A DNA stretch of 64,000 nt from Rhizobium sp. Leaf306 (GCF_001423425.1 NZ_LMNX01000002.1:186001-250000); one strand, 5' to 3'. Positions 9,150-18,062 are shown, numbered from the stretch's first letter. Notes: generated by a model from the letters alone, not told the origin. Numbers and translations: made by a program.

Positions 9150-9212
9150 ATCTTCTCCTGCTCGGTTCGAGAAAACACTCCGACATGGGCAGACGCCGAA
9201 GTGTTTCGATCA

Positions 9213-10355
9213 TCAGTCTGCCTTGAGGCAGGGCGCGATAAAGAGGGAGCGGTCGAGTGCACCCTTGATCGTCTTGGCCGCAACCAGCAGCCACATGCAG
9301 GCAAGGGCAGTGACCAGAACCGCTCCGAAGACTGCGATGGCCGACATTGGCACCATCGTCGACAGACGAAGCGTGGCCACGGAAAACACGCCGAGCGGGA
9401 AGGTGTAGCCCCACCAGCCGATGTTGAAGGGCAGGCCCTCGCGAAGGTAGCGCAGGGTGATCAAGACGGCAGTGGCCAGCCACCAGATGCCGTAGCCCCA
9501 CAGAAGTATCGCGCCCAGGAAACTGGCTCCGCCGAAGGCCGGAGCAACGCTGGCCAATCCATTGGCCGCGAGCACAGCGGGGCCGGTCTGGCTCATCACG
9601 AGAAGGCCGAGGGCTCCGGTTCCGATCGGGCCAAGCGCCAGCCAGCTCGAGGCGGCCATGTTGACATGCGGAAGCTTGTGGACGGCCATGCGCAGGAACA
9701 GGATGACCAGGACGCTCATGGCAAGCGGGACCGAACAGGCCCACAGAACCAGGCTGGTCATCAGCACCGTCAACTGTGTCTGGGCGTCGGCGATATGGGG
9801 CAGAAGCAGACCACCGCTGACGGCCGCCACCTCGCTGGCCACGATCGGCAGCAGCCAGACTGCGGTCATCTGGTCGATCGAATGCGACTGGCGGGTGAAC
9901 ATCATGAACGGGATGGCGAGGCCGCAGGCAAGCGACATCGAGACGTCAATCCACCACAGCGTCGTTGCGATTGCTACCGCCGTGTCGCCGATATGCGGGA
10001 TGCCGTAAATCAGAAAGCCATTGATGATCGTGGCGAGGCCCATAGGGATGCAGCCGAAGAACATCGATACGACCGAATGGGAAAAGACCCGGCTTGCCTC
10101 ATGGAAATAGAGCGTCCACCTTGCAGCGTAGAGCGCCGTGCAGGTGGCGAACAGCACGATGTTGAACAGCCAGAGCGCCTCGCCCATGGCGAACAGCCAC
10201 AAATGCCCCGGGAACTGGGCGAGAGCAACAGACAGGATACCGGTGCCCATCGTGGTGGCGAACCAGTTCGGGGTAAAGTTGCGGATGATATTGCCCTGCA
10301 TAGGCACATCTGCGACGTGTGTGATGGGCTTAGTGGTGGCAACAACCTGTTGCAT
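9213..10355 (-). CDS. TDT (TehA/SLAC1-like) inner-membrane transporter
   Basis: About 380 residues with ten predicted hydrophobic helices, from NWFATTMGTGILSVALAQF to MSAIAVFGAVLVTALACMW. This is the tellurite-resistance/dicarboxylate transporter family that includes TehA, the malate carrier Mae1, the sulfite pump Ssu1 and plant SLAC1 anion channels. I choose the ATG at 10355 because AGGAGAG stands at the right distance; the upstream frame adds 15 residues without an RBS. A YeiE/CbbR-like LysR gene lies upstream; in other bacteria such regulators control sulfite and anion stress, so anion or sulfite export is a fair hypothesis, not proven. Confidence 0.88.
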   Translation of the reverse strand: MQQVVATTKPITHVADVPMQGNIIRNFTPNWFATTMGTGILSVALAQFPGHLWLFAMGEALWLFNIVLFATCTALYAARWTLYFHEASRVFSHSVVSMFFGCIPMGLATIINGFLIYGIPHIGDTAVAIATTLWWIDVSMSLACGLAIPFMMFTRQSHSIDQMTAVWLLPIVASEVAAVSGGLLLPHIADAQTQLTVLMTSLVLWACSVPLAMSVLVILFLRMAVHKLPHVNMAASSWLALGPIGTGALGLLVMSQTGPAVLAANGLASVAPAFGGASFLGAILLWGYGIWWLATAVLITLRYLREGLPFNIGWWGYTFPLGVFSVATLRLSTMVPMSAIAVFGAVLVTALACMWLLVAAKTIKGALDRSLFIAPCLKAD

Positions 10356-10418
10356 GGCTTCTCTCCTGATTATTGAGGAGAAAATACGCGACCACGTCAA
10401 TCAGTTCCAACGCATAGT

Positions 10419-11045
10419 TCAGGATGTTTCAATCGACATTTTCGATTGATTGAGGATTGTGGACGACGTTTCGAAGGCCTCATGCAGACGGTGACGCTGC
10501 GTTATCGAGGTATTGATCAGCGTCGGGCTCGGATGAGGCGACAGGATCGCCTTGATACCGAAACTCTCGAGCAGTTCCATCGCTGCACTCGCCACCGATC
10601 CCGCGAGAATGGCAACCTCGACGTCCGGCAGCAGCGGTAAGAGGCCAGAAAATTTCTCCTTGCCGTCGCGCCGCTCGCTGGCCGTGATCGACTTTCTCGT
10701 CGCACGGACCCACGGGACCGCATTCCACAGAACGATGTTATCTCTCGATATCCCGGTCTCAGCCAGCGCCTGTCGCAGGTTCTTCGCCGTGCCGGTCGGG
10801 TTATCGATTGAGACGAAGCGGCGGTGGCATTCGACCTCACTTGGCCCGGGTGTCTCGAGGAGGATCAGCAGTCTCGCATGGACGCCGCCATCGAATGGAT
10901 CGAAGTTCGGCACATCCCTGCCGGATGCAAGCTGAAGGCGGTCTCGGTAGTCATTCAGTGCTCGCGTATGCGGTCTGTCGAGTGCGGCCAACCGCTCGTC
11001 GCGACGGTGCTCGTGCCAGAGTGTCTCAGGCCCGCGATAGGTCAT
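10419..11045 (-). CDS. Uracil-DNA glycosylase superfamily protein
   Basis: 208 residues. The FDPFDGGVHARLLILLETPG segment aligns with the UDG-fold motif 1 region (GxxPG type), followed by NIVLWNAVPW (motif 2-like strand) and the C-terminal ILSPHPSP loop like the HPSP motif of UDG families 4 and 5. The exact catalytic residues cannot be confirmed by eye, so enzymatic activity is likely but not certain. Its start overlaps the stop of the upstream LysR gene (ATGA), which implies coupling; the pairing of a UDG-fold protein with a LysR regulator is unusual. Confidence 0.72.
   Translation of the reverse strand: MTYRGPETLWHEHRRDERLAALDRPHTRALNDYRDRLQLASGRDVPNFDPFDGGVHARLLILLETPGPSEVECHRRFVSIDNPTGTAKNLRQALAETGISRDNIVLWNAVPWVRATRKSITASERRDGKEKFSGLLPLLPDVEVAILAGSVASAAMELLESFGIKAILSPHPSPTLINTSITQRHRLHEAFETSSTILNQSKMSIETS
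10429..10449. terminator. Perfect 8-bp stem-loop at the 3' end of the UDG-family gene
   Basis: TCAATCGA and TCGATTGA flank a 5-base loop, inside the last codons of the UDG-like gene and upstream of the TDT gene. It lacks a T-run and could be a weak terminator or an operator for the TDT promoter. Confidence 0.35.
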
Positions 11046-11929
11046 CAGACCTGCTCTGATAGCAGCGTCTCAAACGCATCGGCTGCCTTCGAGCGATATC
11101 GTTCCTTGTGCCGGATCAGGAAGAACGGACGTGGAAGCGGAGGATGGTTGGCCTCGACCAGCATGTTGCTGTTGAGTTCTGTCTGGGCGGCACTTCGCGA
11201 GGTCAGCGTTACCCCCATGCCCGCTTCGACTGCGCCGAGCACAGCCTCATTCCCCGGCAGAACAATCGCAACATCTAAGGCCTGGAGCTTCAGCTTCTCT
11301 TTGGCCATCATCGCCTCGAAGGCGAGACGCGTGCCCGACCCGGGTTCGCGCAGCACCCATGTCGCATCTGCAAAATCCGCCTTGCCCAGCTTTTTGCCTT
11401 TGGCCCAGGGATGGGTTGGTGAAACGACGATGATCATCTCGTCCGTGGCGATCACGCGTGAAGACAAGGTCGAGCGATCGATCACGCCCTCGGCCAAACC
11501 GAGCTCGACCCGCCCGGTCTCGACAGCATCCGCCACCGCCTCCGTATTGCCGATTGAGACATCAATACCGAGACCCGGATAAAACGCATGAAACCTCGCA
11601 AGCCGTGACGGCAGCCAATAGGCACCGACGGTCTGGCTGGCCATGACCGACAGATCACCGCGTAACAAACCCGTCAAATCCTTTAGCGCGGTTTCGGCCG
11701 CCTTCGCCTCCGCGAGCACCTGAAGCGCGTGTTCGAGAAAGATCGTTCCCGCCTGGTTGAGAACGATCGAGCGTCCGATCCTGTCGAACAGCGCTACTCC
11801 ATGACGTTCCTCCAGCGCGATAATTGCCGCACTGACGGCCGACTGCGTCATGTGCATCGCCTTGGCGGCTTTGGTGATGTGCTGATGGCGGGCCACTTCG
11901 GCGAAAATGCGCAACTGGTCTAGGGTCAT
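11045..11929 (-). CDS. LysR family regulator, YeiE/CbbR-like
   Basis: 294 residues, beginning MTLDQLRIFAEVARHQHITK with the HTH KAAKAMHMTQSAVSAAIIAL and ending in a type 2 periplasmic-binding effector domain (REPGSGTRLAFEAMM is characteristic of the CbbR/CysB/YeiE branch). It heads a probable minus-strand transcription unit with the UDG-family protein (4-bp overlap) and, after a 63-bp gap, the TDT transporter. Control of the transporter in response to an anion is inferred from context. Confidence 0.92.
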   Translation of the reverse strand: MTLDQLRIFAEVARHQHITKAAKAMHMTQSAVSAAIIALEERHGVALFDRIGRSIVLNQAGTIFLEHALQVLAEAKAAETALKDLTGLLRGDLSVMASQTVGAYWLPSRLARFHAFYPGLGIDVSIGNTEAVADAVETGRVELGLAEGVIDRSTLSSRVIATDEMIIVVSPTHPWAKGKKLGKADFADATWVLREPGSGTRLAFEAMMAKEKLKLQALDVAIVLPGNEAVLGAVEAGMGVTLTSRSAAQTELNSNMLVEANHPPLPRPFFLIRHKERYRSKAADAFETLLSEQV

Positions 11930-12130
11930 GGGATCGCAGTCTTGAATTCGTCCAGTCCAACAATCGAATTTTCCGAATGTTCGTTATGAATTTAAGCGAT
12001 GCAAGTGATGTTGCACAGTGCTGCTGAATGGCAATCGAGGGGGCATCGGTTCCTGTAATTTTGCCAATTCCCAAGCCAGATGCCCGTCCTAAAAAACACC
12101 TAACGGATTACACATAAGTCGGACCCGAGA

Positions 12131-12180
12131 TGACCGCTATTGGCGCAAAGCAGTCAATCTCTGCTATCGGCCCTTTGCGG
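12131..12180. repeat. Dispersed intergenic repeat, copy A
   Basis: Contains TGACCGCTATTGGCGCAAAG and, after a spacer, ATCGGCCCTTTGCGGAC. The same pattern (CCGC-T/A-TTGGCxCAAAGCGG) recurs between genes at 13220, 14677, 46104, 47864 and 50312. It looks like an imperfect short palindromic intergenic element. Confidence 0.45.
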
Positions 12181-12229
12181 ACAACAAGGCTCTGTCGTAA
12201 GGTCTCTTTTTTCCGTGGAGGGCCCAACA

Positions 12230-12330
12230 TGGCAACGCCAATCGTAGTGTCGGTTGATCCAAACTACTCGCTCACTAAGGCCGACACCGAATGTGACGTA
12301 CGGATCGTCAGTTCGGCGGCTAACTTATAG
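12230..12330 (+). CDS. Possible 33-residue small protein
   Basis: A short frame starting MATPIVVSVDPNYSLTK, ending in VRIVSSAANL, with a strong and well-placed GGAGG seven bases before the ATG. No family is recognised. The RBS is the main support; without comparative data it could be chance. Confidence 0.3.
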
Positions 12331-12742
12331 CAGCGGATGAGATACGGAGGGCATCTGGCACAAAATCGATGACCGTCTTCCATGATCTAGGTTCACCAGT
12401 TGAGAACGCAATTTCTATTTTGCCTTCGGTTTTCGAGCATCATCCAGATGCAGTCGATGCGAGAGTACGCGGCCTTACGAATGAGGAACGCCGACAGGCC
12501 ATTCAGGATGCAGTTCCTGAGTGGCTCGGCTCATCTGTTGGCGAGGAACTTGTGTTTCGACCCAGCGCATGACTGCAACCAACCGATGACTGCTTCTGGC
12601 GCATTAGCGTCGTGACGTCTAATGGTCCTTCGTCGTGGTGTCACAGATGCATCAGTCAGCGCAGTATTCGTTCGGTTCAGCCTGCAGTTTAATCGCACGG
12701 TTACTGTAGGCGTTTAGCCTGGCTACCGTTCGGAGTGATTTT
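12331..12742. other. Stretch with no confident gene
   Basis: A 67-codon plus-strand frame at 12369-12572 (starts MTVFHDLGSPVENAISI, includes LTNEERRQAIQDAVPEWL) has protein-like composition but no close ribosome binding site. Nothing else is supported until the promoter region of the next gene. Confidence 0.35.
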
Positions 12743-13222
12743 ATGCGCATCATCCTGCTTTCAGTTTCGATTTTTTCTGCAGTTGCGGGGGCGCTGGCTA
12801 TCTATGGCGTTTCGACAAGGAACACGGTAGACCCATATGCACGAGAGTATCTGCTAATGGCGCAACGTGCGCCTGATCGGCTTCAGGAACTGATCTCGGC
12901 TGCACTTCCTGGGTGCCTCGACCTTGCTGCTCGACCTTTTGTTGCCGACACTGCGGTCGCCGACCTCGCAACCAAAACTCTATTCAAGTCCGGTATCCTC
13001 ATGGTCGAAGGCAAAACAGCGGAACAGAGTTCGGGTGAAGTGGTCCCATACATCTTGGATCATGCCAGGTCTCTCAGCCCAGCCCAAAAGACAAACTTTG
13101 CCGACCTTATGAAAAGCGGACAATTTGGGCCTGACACGTTGCTCTGCGTGTATTCTTCCGTGAAAGCCGCCCACGCAACTCGTGTTGATATGAAAGCCAT
13201 TGCTTGGGATTTACGCGGCTGA
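12743..13222 (+). CDS. Small secreted or membrane-anchored protein, unknown
   Basis: 159 residues. The N-terminus MRIILLSVSIFSAVAGALAI is a hydrophobic signal or single anchor; the rest is soluble, with one Cys in the PGCLDLA segment and one in LLCVYS near the end that could form a disulfide. GGAG sits seven bases before the ATG. No family recognised. Its base composition is lower in GC than the backbone, as for its neighbours, consistent with accessory DNA. Confidence 0.6.
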   Translation: MRIILLSVSIFSAVAGALAIYGVSTRNTVDPYAREYLLMAQRAPDRLQELISAALPGCLDLAARPFVADTAVADLATKTLFKSGILMVEGKTAEQSSGEVVPYILDHARSLSPAQKTNFADLMKSGQFGPDTLLCVYSSVKAAHATRVDMKAIAWDLRG

Positions 13223-13266
13223 CCGCTTATGGTGCGAAGCGGAAGACGCCTTTCAGCCCGAAGCGG
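13220..13266. repeat. Dispersed intergenic repeat, copy B
   Basis: TGACCGCTTATGGTGCGAAGCGG followed by TTTCAGCCCGAAGCGGA: the same element as at 12131, here overlapping the stop codon of the preceding gene. Confidence 0.45.
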
Positions 13267-13418
13267 AAATTGGTTCTTGGGCCCACCAGTTTCAATTGGG
13301 GTACGTGGTGTGCTGCCGACTGATGCAAGAAAGCTAAAAATCGGAAGAACCTACTTACTTTCGGTTTCGGACAATGCCGCTATACTGCTCAGACCGCAGT
13401 TCTGCAGGAAAGCGTTCG

Positions 13419-13738
13419 ATGGCCGCCGAAAGTGGCAGGGACAATTCGGTGAAGAAGTTATTTAACTCCAGGGTATTGGGAATAGGCCTGATCGGGTTCT
13501 GCCTAGCAGGGCTTATCTTGATCAAAGACGTCATTTCATATCCTAGTGCCGCGCTGCTTGTCGCGCTCTTTGGGCCCACTGGAGCGCTGGAGCGCTTTGG
13601 TTCACGCGGTTGCACTGCCTGATGTTCATCGCCTTCTTCTTGTGGGTGATATGGCAGGACGTTAAGTTTGACAGACGAGTGGACGCTTTGGTTAGACGCC
13701 GACACAGCACCGACACCGCCATTAGACGTGATGAATGA
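13419..13738 (+). pseudogene. Small membrane protein gene broken by an 8-bp tandem duplication
   Basis: The frame starts at ATG 13419 with a good AGGAAAG RBS and encodes a first membrane helix (VLGIGLIGFCLAGLILI). At 13580-13595 the octamer TGGAGCGC is present twice in tandem, after which the frame ends early at 13622. Removing one copy restores an uninterrupted 103-residue protein that continues through a second helix (CLMFIAFFLWVIWQDV) to the stop at 13738. The exact fit shows the duplication is the only lesion, so the break is recent or reversible by slippage. The product is an unrecognised two- or three-helix inner-membrane protein. Confidence 0.75.
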
Positions 13739-13805
13739 ATCCGCAAAATTTGATGGGGTTGCAGGGTAGGCTTTTGGGCGCAAAGCAGGCAAAGTCCTCT
13801 TACCC

Positions 13806-14255
13806 CTAAGCGGACCTTGCTGGCCTGCGCGAACTCGGTAAGGTTGTTGTGAGGCGGTAGAGGAAACCTCCTGCTGCTCCACCCGACGATGCGGCAACTA
13901 TCATCAGCGCGGGGTGGAGTTCAGTCGAAAGTGTCGGCGCAAGCCACATGAGCGTCGCTAGGGCCAAAAGTCCAGCGAGCAACCCGGCTATCGCGAACGT
14001 CCTCTTCCTTTTTGCGCGACACCGCTTCAATAACAGTAGCAAGACGGCAGCGAATGGCGAGACCAGAAGAAGCAAAGGTATTAGCATTAGGCTTGTAAGC
14101 ACCCACGCGGCCATGGGAGCAGCCCAACCACCCGGTGCACACACTATCAGGCAACTCACATACGTTCCTACGAGGTGGGCGATAACCAGGCTACCTGCTG
14201 CATCAAGTACCCGGGTCACAAACGACTTTGCAGAAGAGCTATGCTCACCTTCCAT
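13806..14255 (-). CDS. Integral membrane protein, unknown
   Basis: 149 residues with about four hydrophobic segments (SLVIAHLVGTYVSCLIVCA, WVLTSLMLIPLLLLVSPFAAV, FAIAGLLAGLLALATLMWL and a C-terminal ALMIVAASSGGAAGGFLY) separated by a basic loop RCRAKRKR. No family recognised. Convergent with the broken membrane-protein gene. Start choice is the first ATG; the upstream region lacks a clear RBS. Confidence 0.55.
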   Translation of the reverse strand: MEGEHSSSAKSFVTRVLDAAGSLVIAHLVGTYVSCLIVCAPGGWAAPMAAWVLTSLMLIPLLLLVSPFAAVLLLLLKRCRAKRKRTFAIAGLLAGLLALATLMWLAPTLSTELHPALMIVAASSGGAAGGFLYRLTTTLPSSRRPARSA

Positions 14256-14766
14256 TTATTCCCTCTAACCGCCGAAGTAACAGCGTTTGAATGGTCCCGG
14301 CAAAACTGCGTTTCTTTGCAAAACGTGCCTCAGCTTAATAGACGTCGGCGGTGCGCCCGAATTTCGCCAAGCGCGGTCACACATTCTGCTTCAAAACAAC
14401 GGTAACCGCCGTTCTATTCAAAACCCCTTCGGCCACAAGAGGTGGAAGATCGTACCAAAGAATATTGGCAGGGTGGTGCAGGAGATGATTATGAAGGCGA
14501 TGAAGCCTAAGAAGGGGTGACGCCGCTCCCACCGGCGCAAGACGACCAAGCTCTCTTTGATTTTCATTGGCTTCATTTACTACGGATTGTAATCTCTTGC
14601 CACGGCCAAGTCGGAGCAGTTCATCAACGCGGTAACAGATGCCGAGTAAGCCGCGTAATCAGCTCGATCAGTGATCTTGGCGCAAAGGTGCCGATTTCTG
14701 CATTCGGGCCAGAGCGGGCGAGCTAAATTCAAGGAGACGCCTGCAGCATTATACAAGGAAGTGTCC
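14256..14766. other. Gene-free stretch containing repeat copy C
   Basis: No convincing reading frame on either strand. A 77-codon frame ending at 14520 has a Lys-rich tail (MIMKAMKPKKG) but no RBS. At 14677-14720, TTGGCGCAAAGGTGCCGATTT and TTCGGGCCAGAGCGGGCG form another copy of the dispersed element seen at 12131. Confidence 0.5.
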
Positions 14767-15114
14767 TCAACGACTAAACCACCAGCTCTGCCTCAAGTCC
14801 TTGAACTTGTATTTTTGATACATCGCCAACTCGTAGCCGTAGCCCATCCAGAAATCCATGCGCCGCTCTGCCACCGATAATAGGAGACGCCCTGGATAAA
14901 GGAATGTTGTCGCACCAAAGAATAGACACCAAAGCAGTATGGGAGGCGCATCGATTAAGAGAGATGCGGGAAAACTTAAGAATGAGCCGATAACACCGAA
15001 CAGAATTGGAGCACGGCGTGTCACCGCAAAGCTCCAAAAGAGCCATTCGATCAAAAAGCCGGTCATCATGAGAACTCGACCAACCAGCATTTCTGGTCTG
15101 TTTCGTTTGCTCAT
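14767..15114 (-). CDS. Integral membrane protein, unknown
   Basis: About 115 residues with three hydrophobic segments (VLMMTGFLIEWLFWSFAV, ILFGVIGSFLSFPASLLI, ILLWCLFFGATTFLYPG) and a charged, aromatic C-terminus (YQKYKFKDLRQSWWF). ATG 15114 follows GAGGACC; the longer frame starts with GTG. The following gene at 15196 is on the same strand and is also a membrane protein, so they may be cotranscribed. No family recognised. Confidence 0.55.
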   Translation of the reverse strand: MSKRNRPEMLVGRVLMMTGFLIEWLFWSFAVTRRAPILFGVIGSFLSFPASLLIDAPPILLWCLFFGATTFLYPGRLLLSVAERRMDFWMGYGYELAMYQKYKFKDLRQSWWFSR

Positions 15115-15195
15115 GGTCCTCACGGCCTACGTTTCGCCCAAAAATTTAAATGCTGATACCGCATCGCATGACGATAGCAGGCTGCCCAGAGCAAG

Positions 15196-15636
15196 CTACT
15201 CGGCATCCGTAGGCGGTTGCAAGCCCGGCCGTCGCAATGCCCAAGCGACAAACATAGCAATAAGCCACATGCCGAATACAACGCGATACCAGCGGAGAGA
15301 CGCCTGACTAACATACGCCACCACCACAAGCCCAATAGCAGCAGCTGTTCCCACAGCCGCCGCGATCAGCCTTTCCTCGCTGGTAGGCTCTGACCGAGGC
15401 TGTAAATCGAAGGTCTTACTAATCCGCTCTGCCACTAACAGCCCAAACTTGGTAGCAAGTTCGTCGCCTTTTCGAGGTTCATTTCCGCTAAGGCGCTTTA
15501 TCGTGATGATGACACCGAGTGCGAACGGGACAACATAAACGACCTCCAGGGGAGTGCCGGTAGCGACTAACAAAGTCGGGATCACAAAAACCGAAAGGAC
15601 AATCAGTAGGGCGAAGCCCGAGAAGAAGCGGATCAT
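15196..15636 (-). CDS. Integral membrane protein, unknown
   Basis: About 146 residues. Two N-terminal helices (FFSGFALLIVLSVFVIPTLL, VVYVVPFALGVIITI), a soluble loop with charged residues (about 55-90), then two C-terminal helices (AAAVGTAAAIGLVVVAYV, VVFGMWLIAMFVAWAL). ATG 15636 has GGAG at eight bases. It lies upstream of and on the same strand as the 115-residue membrane protein; function unknown. Confidence 0.6.
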   Translation of the reverse strand: MIRFFSGFALLIVLSVFVIPTLLVATGTPLEVVYVVPFALGVIITIKRLSGNEPRKGDELATKFGLLVAERISKTFDLQPRSEPTSEERLIAAAVGTAAAIGLVVVAYVSQASLRWYRVVFGMWLIAMFVAWALRRPGLQPPTDAE

Positions 15637-15740
15637 CAGGCAACTCCAGACAAGCAAGTTTATTTAAACTTGCTCTGCCCATTACCGCAGGTCCACCACC
15701 ACATTTGAATATAGTTGATCGGAAGTTACACGGCTTGCTC

Positions 15741-16330
15741 CTAGTTTTCACTATCGAGGCGGTAGACCTCCGCGTTGTCTTGCCGCTCTCGCAGCCCCTT
15801 AAACGAGGCATGTCGTAGTTGCCTATTGGTCGTCCACGCTCGATATTCAATCTCGGCTATCAACGTCGGCGCGATCCAGACAACGTTACGCTTGTCTTCG
15901 TAGGGCACAGGGGGCGTTTTCCGCTTCCAAGTCAGGCGGTCCATCATCGACCGCAGTTCGGACGCTTGGCGGGCCGTAAAACCAGTTCCCACGCTTCCGA
16001 CATACTCCAGTTGATCGCTTCGATACGCAGCCAGCAGGAGCGACGAGAACGGCGACGAGCTTGACGGCTCGTAGCCGACAATGAAAAAGCCCTCAGATTG
16101 TACACATTTGATTTTGACCCAATCACCGTTCCGGCCGGATCGATAAGAACTATCGCGATCTTTGCCGACAATGCCCTCTAGCCCGAGGCGACAGGCATGA
16201 TCGAGCAGTTCTCGCGGATCAGCGTCGATTTCCTCTGATAGTCGGATCGCCCCTTCTTGACCGTGCAAGGCGTCCTCCAACAGGTGCCGTCGTGCCCCAC
16301 CCCGGGCACTGCAGCCGAGGCTCGCTGCAG
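15741..16330 (-). pseudogene. 3' fragment of an ATP-dependent DNA ligase (LigD type)
   Basis: The frame preserves the second half of a LigD-type ligase: RLSEEIDADPRELLDHACRL, the nucleotidyltransferase motif GLEGIVGKDRDSSYRSGRN followed by DWVKIKC (motifs IV-V), and the OB-fold with YVGSVGTGF and LIAEIEYRAWT ending KGLRERQD. The N-terminal half with the catalytic KxDG lysine motif is missing: upstream of about 16330 the frame loses all resemblance to the family. Intact LigD joins double-strand breaks with Ku. This is a 5'-truncated, probably dead copy. Confidence 0.8.
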
Positions 16331-16599
16331 ACGGACCACGCTTCATGCGGGCAGCGAGCCTCACTTCTCGCCAATGAAATGAGCCGTTTGCCCGGTCGGT
16401 TCGGGCGTTGCGACACACCGCTTTCTGTCTGTAAGTGACTTCCCGAAACTGGATCGTGCCGCTACGGGCGGCTCGCCTTCGCCTGCCCAGTCATGACCGC
16501 TCCGCGACTTTACGTTTCGTACCGTCATTCATCACTCAGAAGTCTGCAGAAGAGGTATCTCTTCTCTGCCAGAAGTCTTCTCTGACCCCTAACTCCCGG

Positions 16600-16725
16600 A
16601 TACGCGCAAAGCCAACATCTCGCCCGCGAGCAGGCGGCGTCGAGAAGCCATCGAGTCACTTCACGGCACGGTTATCGAACTCTCGCGTTCTTCCGTCCGG
16701 GAAACCCAAGTCCGTTGTCGCTTGA
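16600..16725 (-). pseudogene. Decayed fragment of an SRAP (YedK-like) gene
   Basis: About 75 bp around 16630-16705 match, at roughly 70% by eye, the stretch 18147-18220 that encodes the [20 protein letters not shown] segment of the intact SRAP gene nearby. On the minus strand the fragment contains an in-frame stop. Together with the LigD remnant next to it, this looks like an eroded DNA-repair pair. The similarity was found by reading, not by an alignment tool. Confidence 0.45.
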
Positions 16726-16806
16726 GTGACGCACGGCAACTGATGATCAACGCTCCTTTAGGGAACGAAAAATGATCGGGTCGGTTTATGCGGAAAGGAG
16801 AATATA

Positions 16807-17064
16807 ATGATCGAAGAGACCGTACTAGCAGAGCAAGATCCGGCAGAGCGATCCCATGAAGTTGTCGAGCGCGAGTTAGAACGTCAAGACGGCATACTAG
16901 CAGAAGGGAATGGACAGACTCTGCAATCAGCAGATCAAGCCACTTTTGTTAGGGCGAAGCCCCCCGAACCGTCCGACAACCTAATTATCAATTCTGCGGC
17001 AGACGGTACCCGATACGTCAAGGAACATGCCAACGACTGGCCTTCTGACGACCCGATTTCATAA
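16807..17064 (+). CDS. Small acidic hypothetical protein
   Basis: 85 residues, hydrophilic and acidic (MIEETVLAEQDPAERSHEVV at the start, a VRAKPPEPSDNLI middle, YVKEHANDWPSDDP near the end), no membrane segment. A strong GGAAAGGAG RBS precedes the ATG at good spacing, which is the main reason to accept it. Likely intrinsically disordered; no family recognised. Flanked upstream by repair-gene remnants. Confidence 0.6.
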   Translation: MIEETVLAEQDPAERSHEVVERELERQDGILAEGNGQTLQSADQATFVRAKPPEPSDNLIINSAADGTRYVKEHANDWPSDDPIS

Positions 17065-17202
17065 TACTAACCGTCCGATCCCATCGGCGTGAACTCTTTA
17101 CTCCGTGCCAACTCGACTGCTGTTCTGTCTCGCTTACGACTTGCGTCACAGCCATAGCTCAACCGCGATGCACGCTATGGCCATGTAAGTCTGAGCATTG
17201 GT

Positions 17203-17388
17203 ATGCACATGAACGAGGAAGAAAAGTTGGCGGAGTTGATTGTACGAATTCGGACAGCTTCAATCCGTACCGTAGGTGATGAGGATGCCCGCATTGAAAA
17301 GAGGGAAATGGTCCTTCGAGTGCTCAGACAACTGAGTAAGTTCTACGATTTTTCTGAAGAGAGCGACCGTAGTGCCGAAGACAAGTAG
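17203..17388 (+). CDS. Small helical hypothetical protein
   Basis: 61 residues, charged and helix-rich (EEEKLAELIVRIRTAS, then KREMVLRVLRQLSKFYDF). Two possible starts, ATG 17203 and 17209. Its 3' end overlaps the 3' end of the convergent PAS protein gene by 46 bp. No family recognised. Confidence 0.4.
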   Translation: MHMNEEEKLAELIVRIRTASIRTVGDEDARIEKREMVLRVLRQLSKFYDFSEESDRSAEDK

Positions 17389-17846
17389 CGTTCGGTCAGT
17401 TCAAGTCCGTCGTTCCTCGCGAGATTGAGTGCGGCTCCTATGTGGCTTTCGAGCCCGGCAGATTCGAGCCCTATCTCGACGTTCTCTGCTACAAGCACGA
17501 TCCCCGAGTAGATCGAGGGCACACCGTCGTCGTCGTGCGAGCAAGACCCCATGCTCAGAAGCGATCTCATACTCCCATCGCTAGTCAGGATTCGATAGGG
17601 CGAAACGAAGGGTTTCCCTCCAAGAATGACTTCGTGGATGCGCTTGGCAAGGCGAGGGCGATCATCGGCAACGATACGTTCAAGGATAGATTCGACTGGA
17701 ATCCCTTTCGCCAGATCGGCTTCACTTATCTCGTAGATAGCCGCAAATGCCGAATCCGCTGTAAGCTTGTTCGTTGTCAAAGACCAGGAGTAGAACCCTG
17801 CACCGTTGAGCACGACTTCGATCAGACCGCTGTGCATATTTCCCAT
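17343..17846 (-). CDS. Standalone PAS-domain protein, copy 1
   Basis: 167 residues consisting of one PAS domain (about 10-120) and a helical tail (about 125-165, LARNDGLELTERYLSSALRS). The fold is recognisable in GAGFYSWSLTTNKLTADSAF, DDRPRLAKRIHEVILGGKPF and SIYSGIVLVAEN (PAS_3-like). No output domain is present. ATG 17846 follows AAGGGG; the longer frame has no RBS. A paralogue with the same RBS type lies 3 kb away at 20510. Single-domain PAS proteins usually act as sensors for a partner; none is visible here. Confidence 0.75.
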   Translation of the reverse strand: MGNMHSGLIEVVLNGAGFYSWSLTTNKLTADSAFAAIYEISEADLAKGIPVESILERIVADDRPRLAKRIHEVILGGKPFVSPYRILTSDGSMRSLLSMGSCSHDDDGVPSIYSGIVLVAENVEIGLESAGLESHIGAALNLARNDGLELTERYLSSALRSLSSEKS

Positions 17847-18062
17847 GACAGACCCCTTTATAACCAACACCAAAACCTAATTTAGCGATTCCGACAATGG
17901 CTTTTCTTCGAAGTGATCAGATCCTTACGGGACTCTAGGTTCGTACGGCGGTCGATTAGATTATCCGGTCGTACGTGGAATGTCGCATACGTTCTGCAGG
18001 TCGTTATTACAGCGCCGATCCAGCCAGCTCCAAATTTACCGCAGAGACGTGGCCACGCAAGA

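Noticed and set aside
8958..10376. 472-codon plus-strand frame over the DsbA and TDT genes
   Set aside because: Its composition is a Gly/Arg/Gln/His shadow of the transporter and DsbA genes, which are clearly coding on the other strand.
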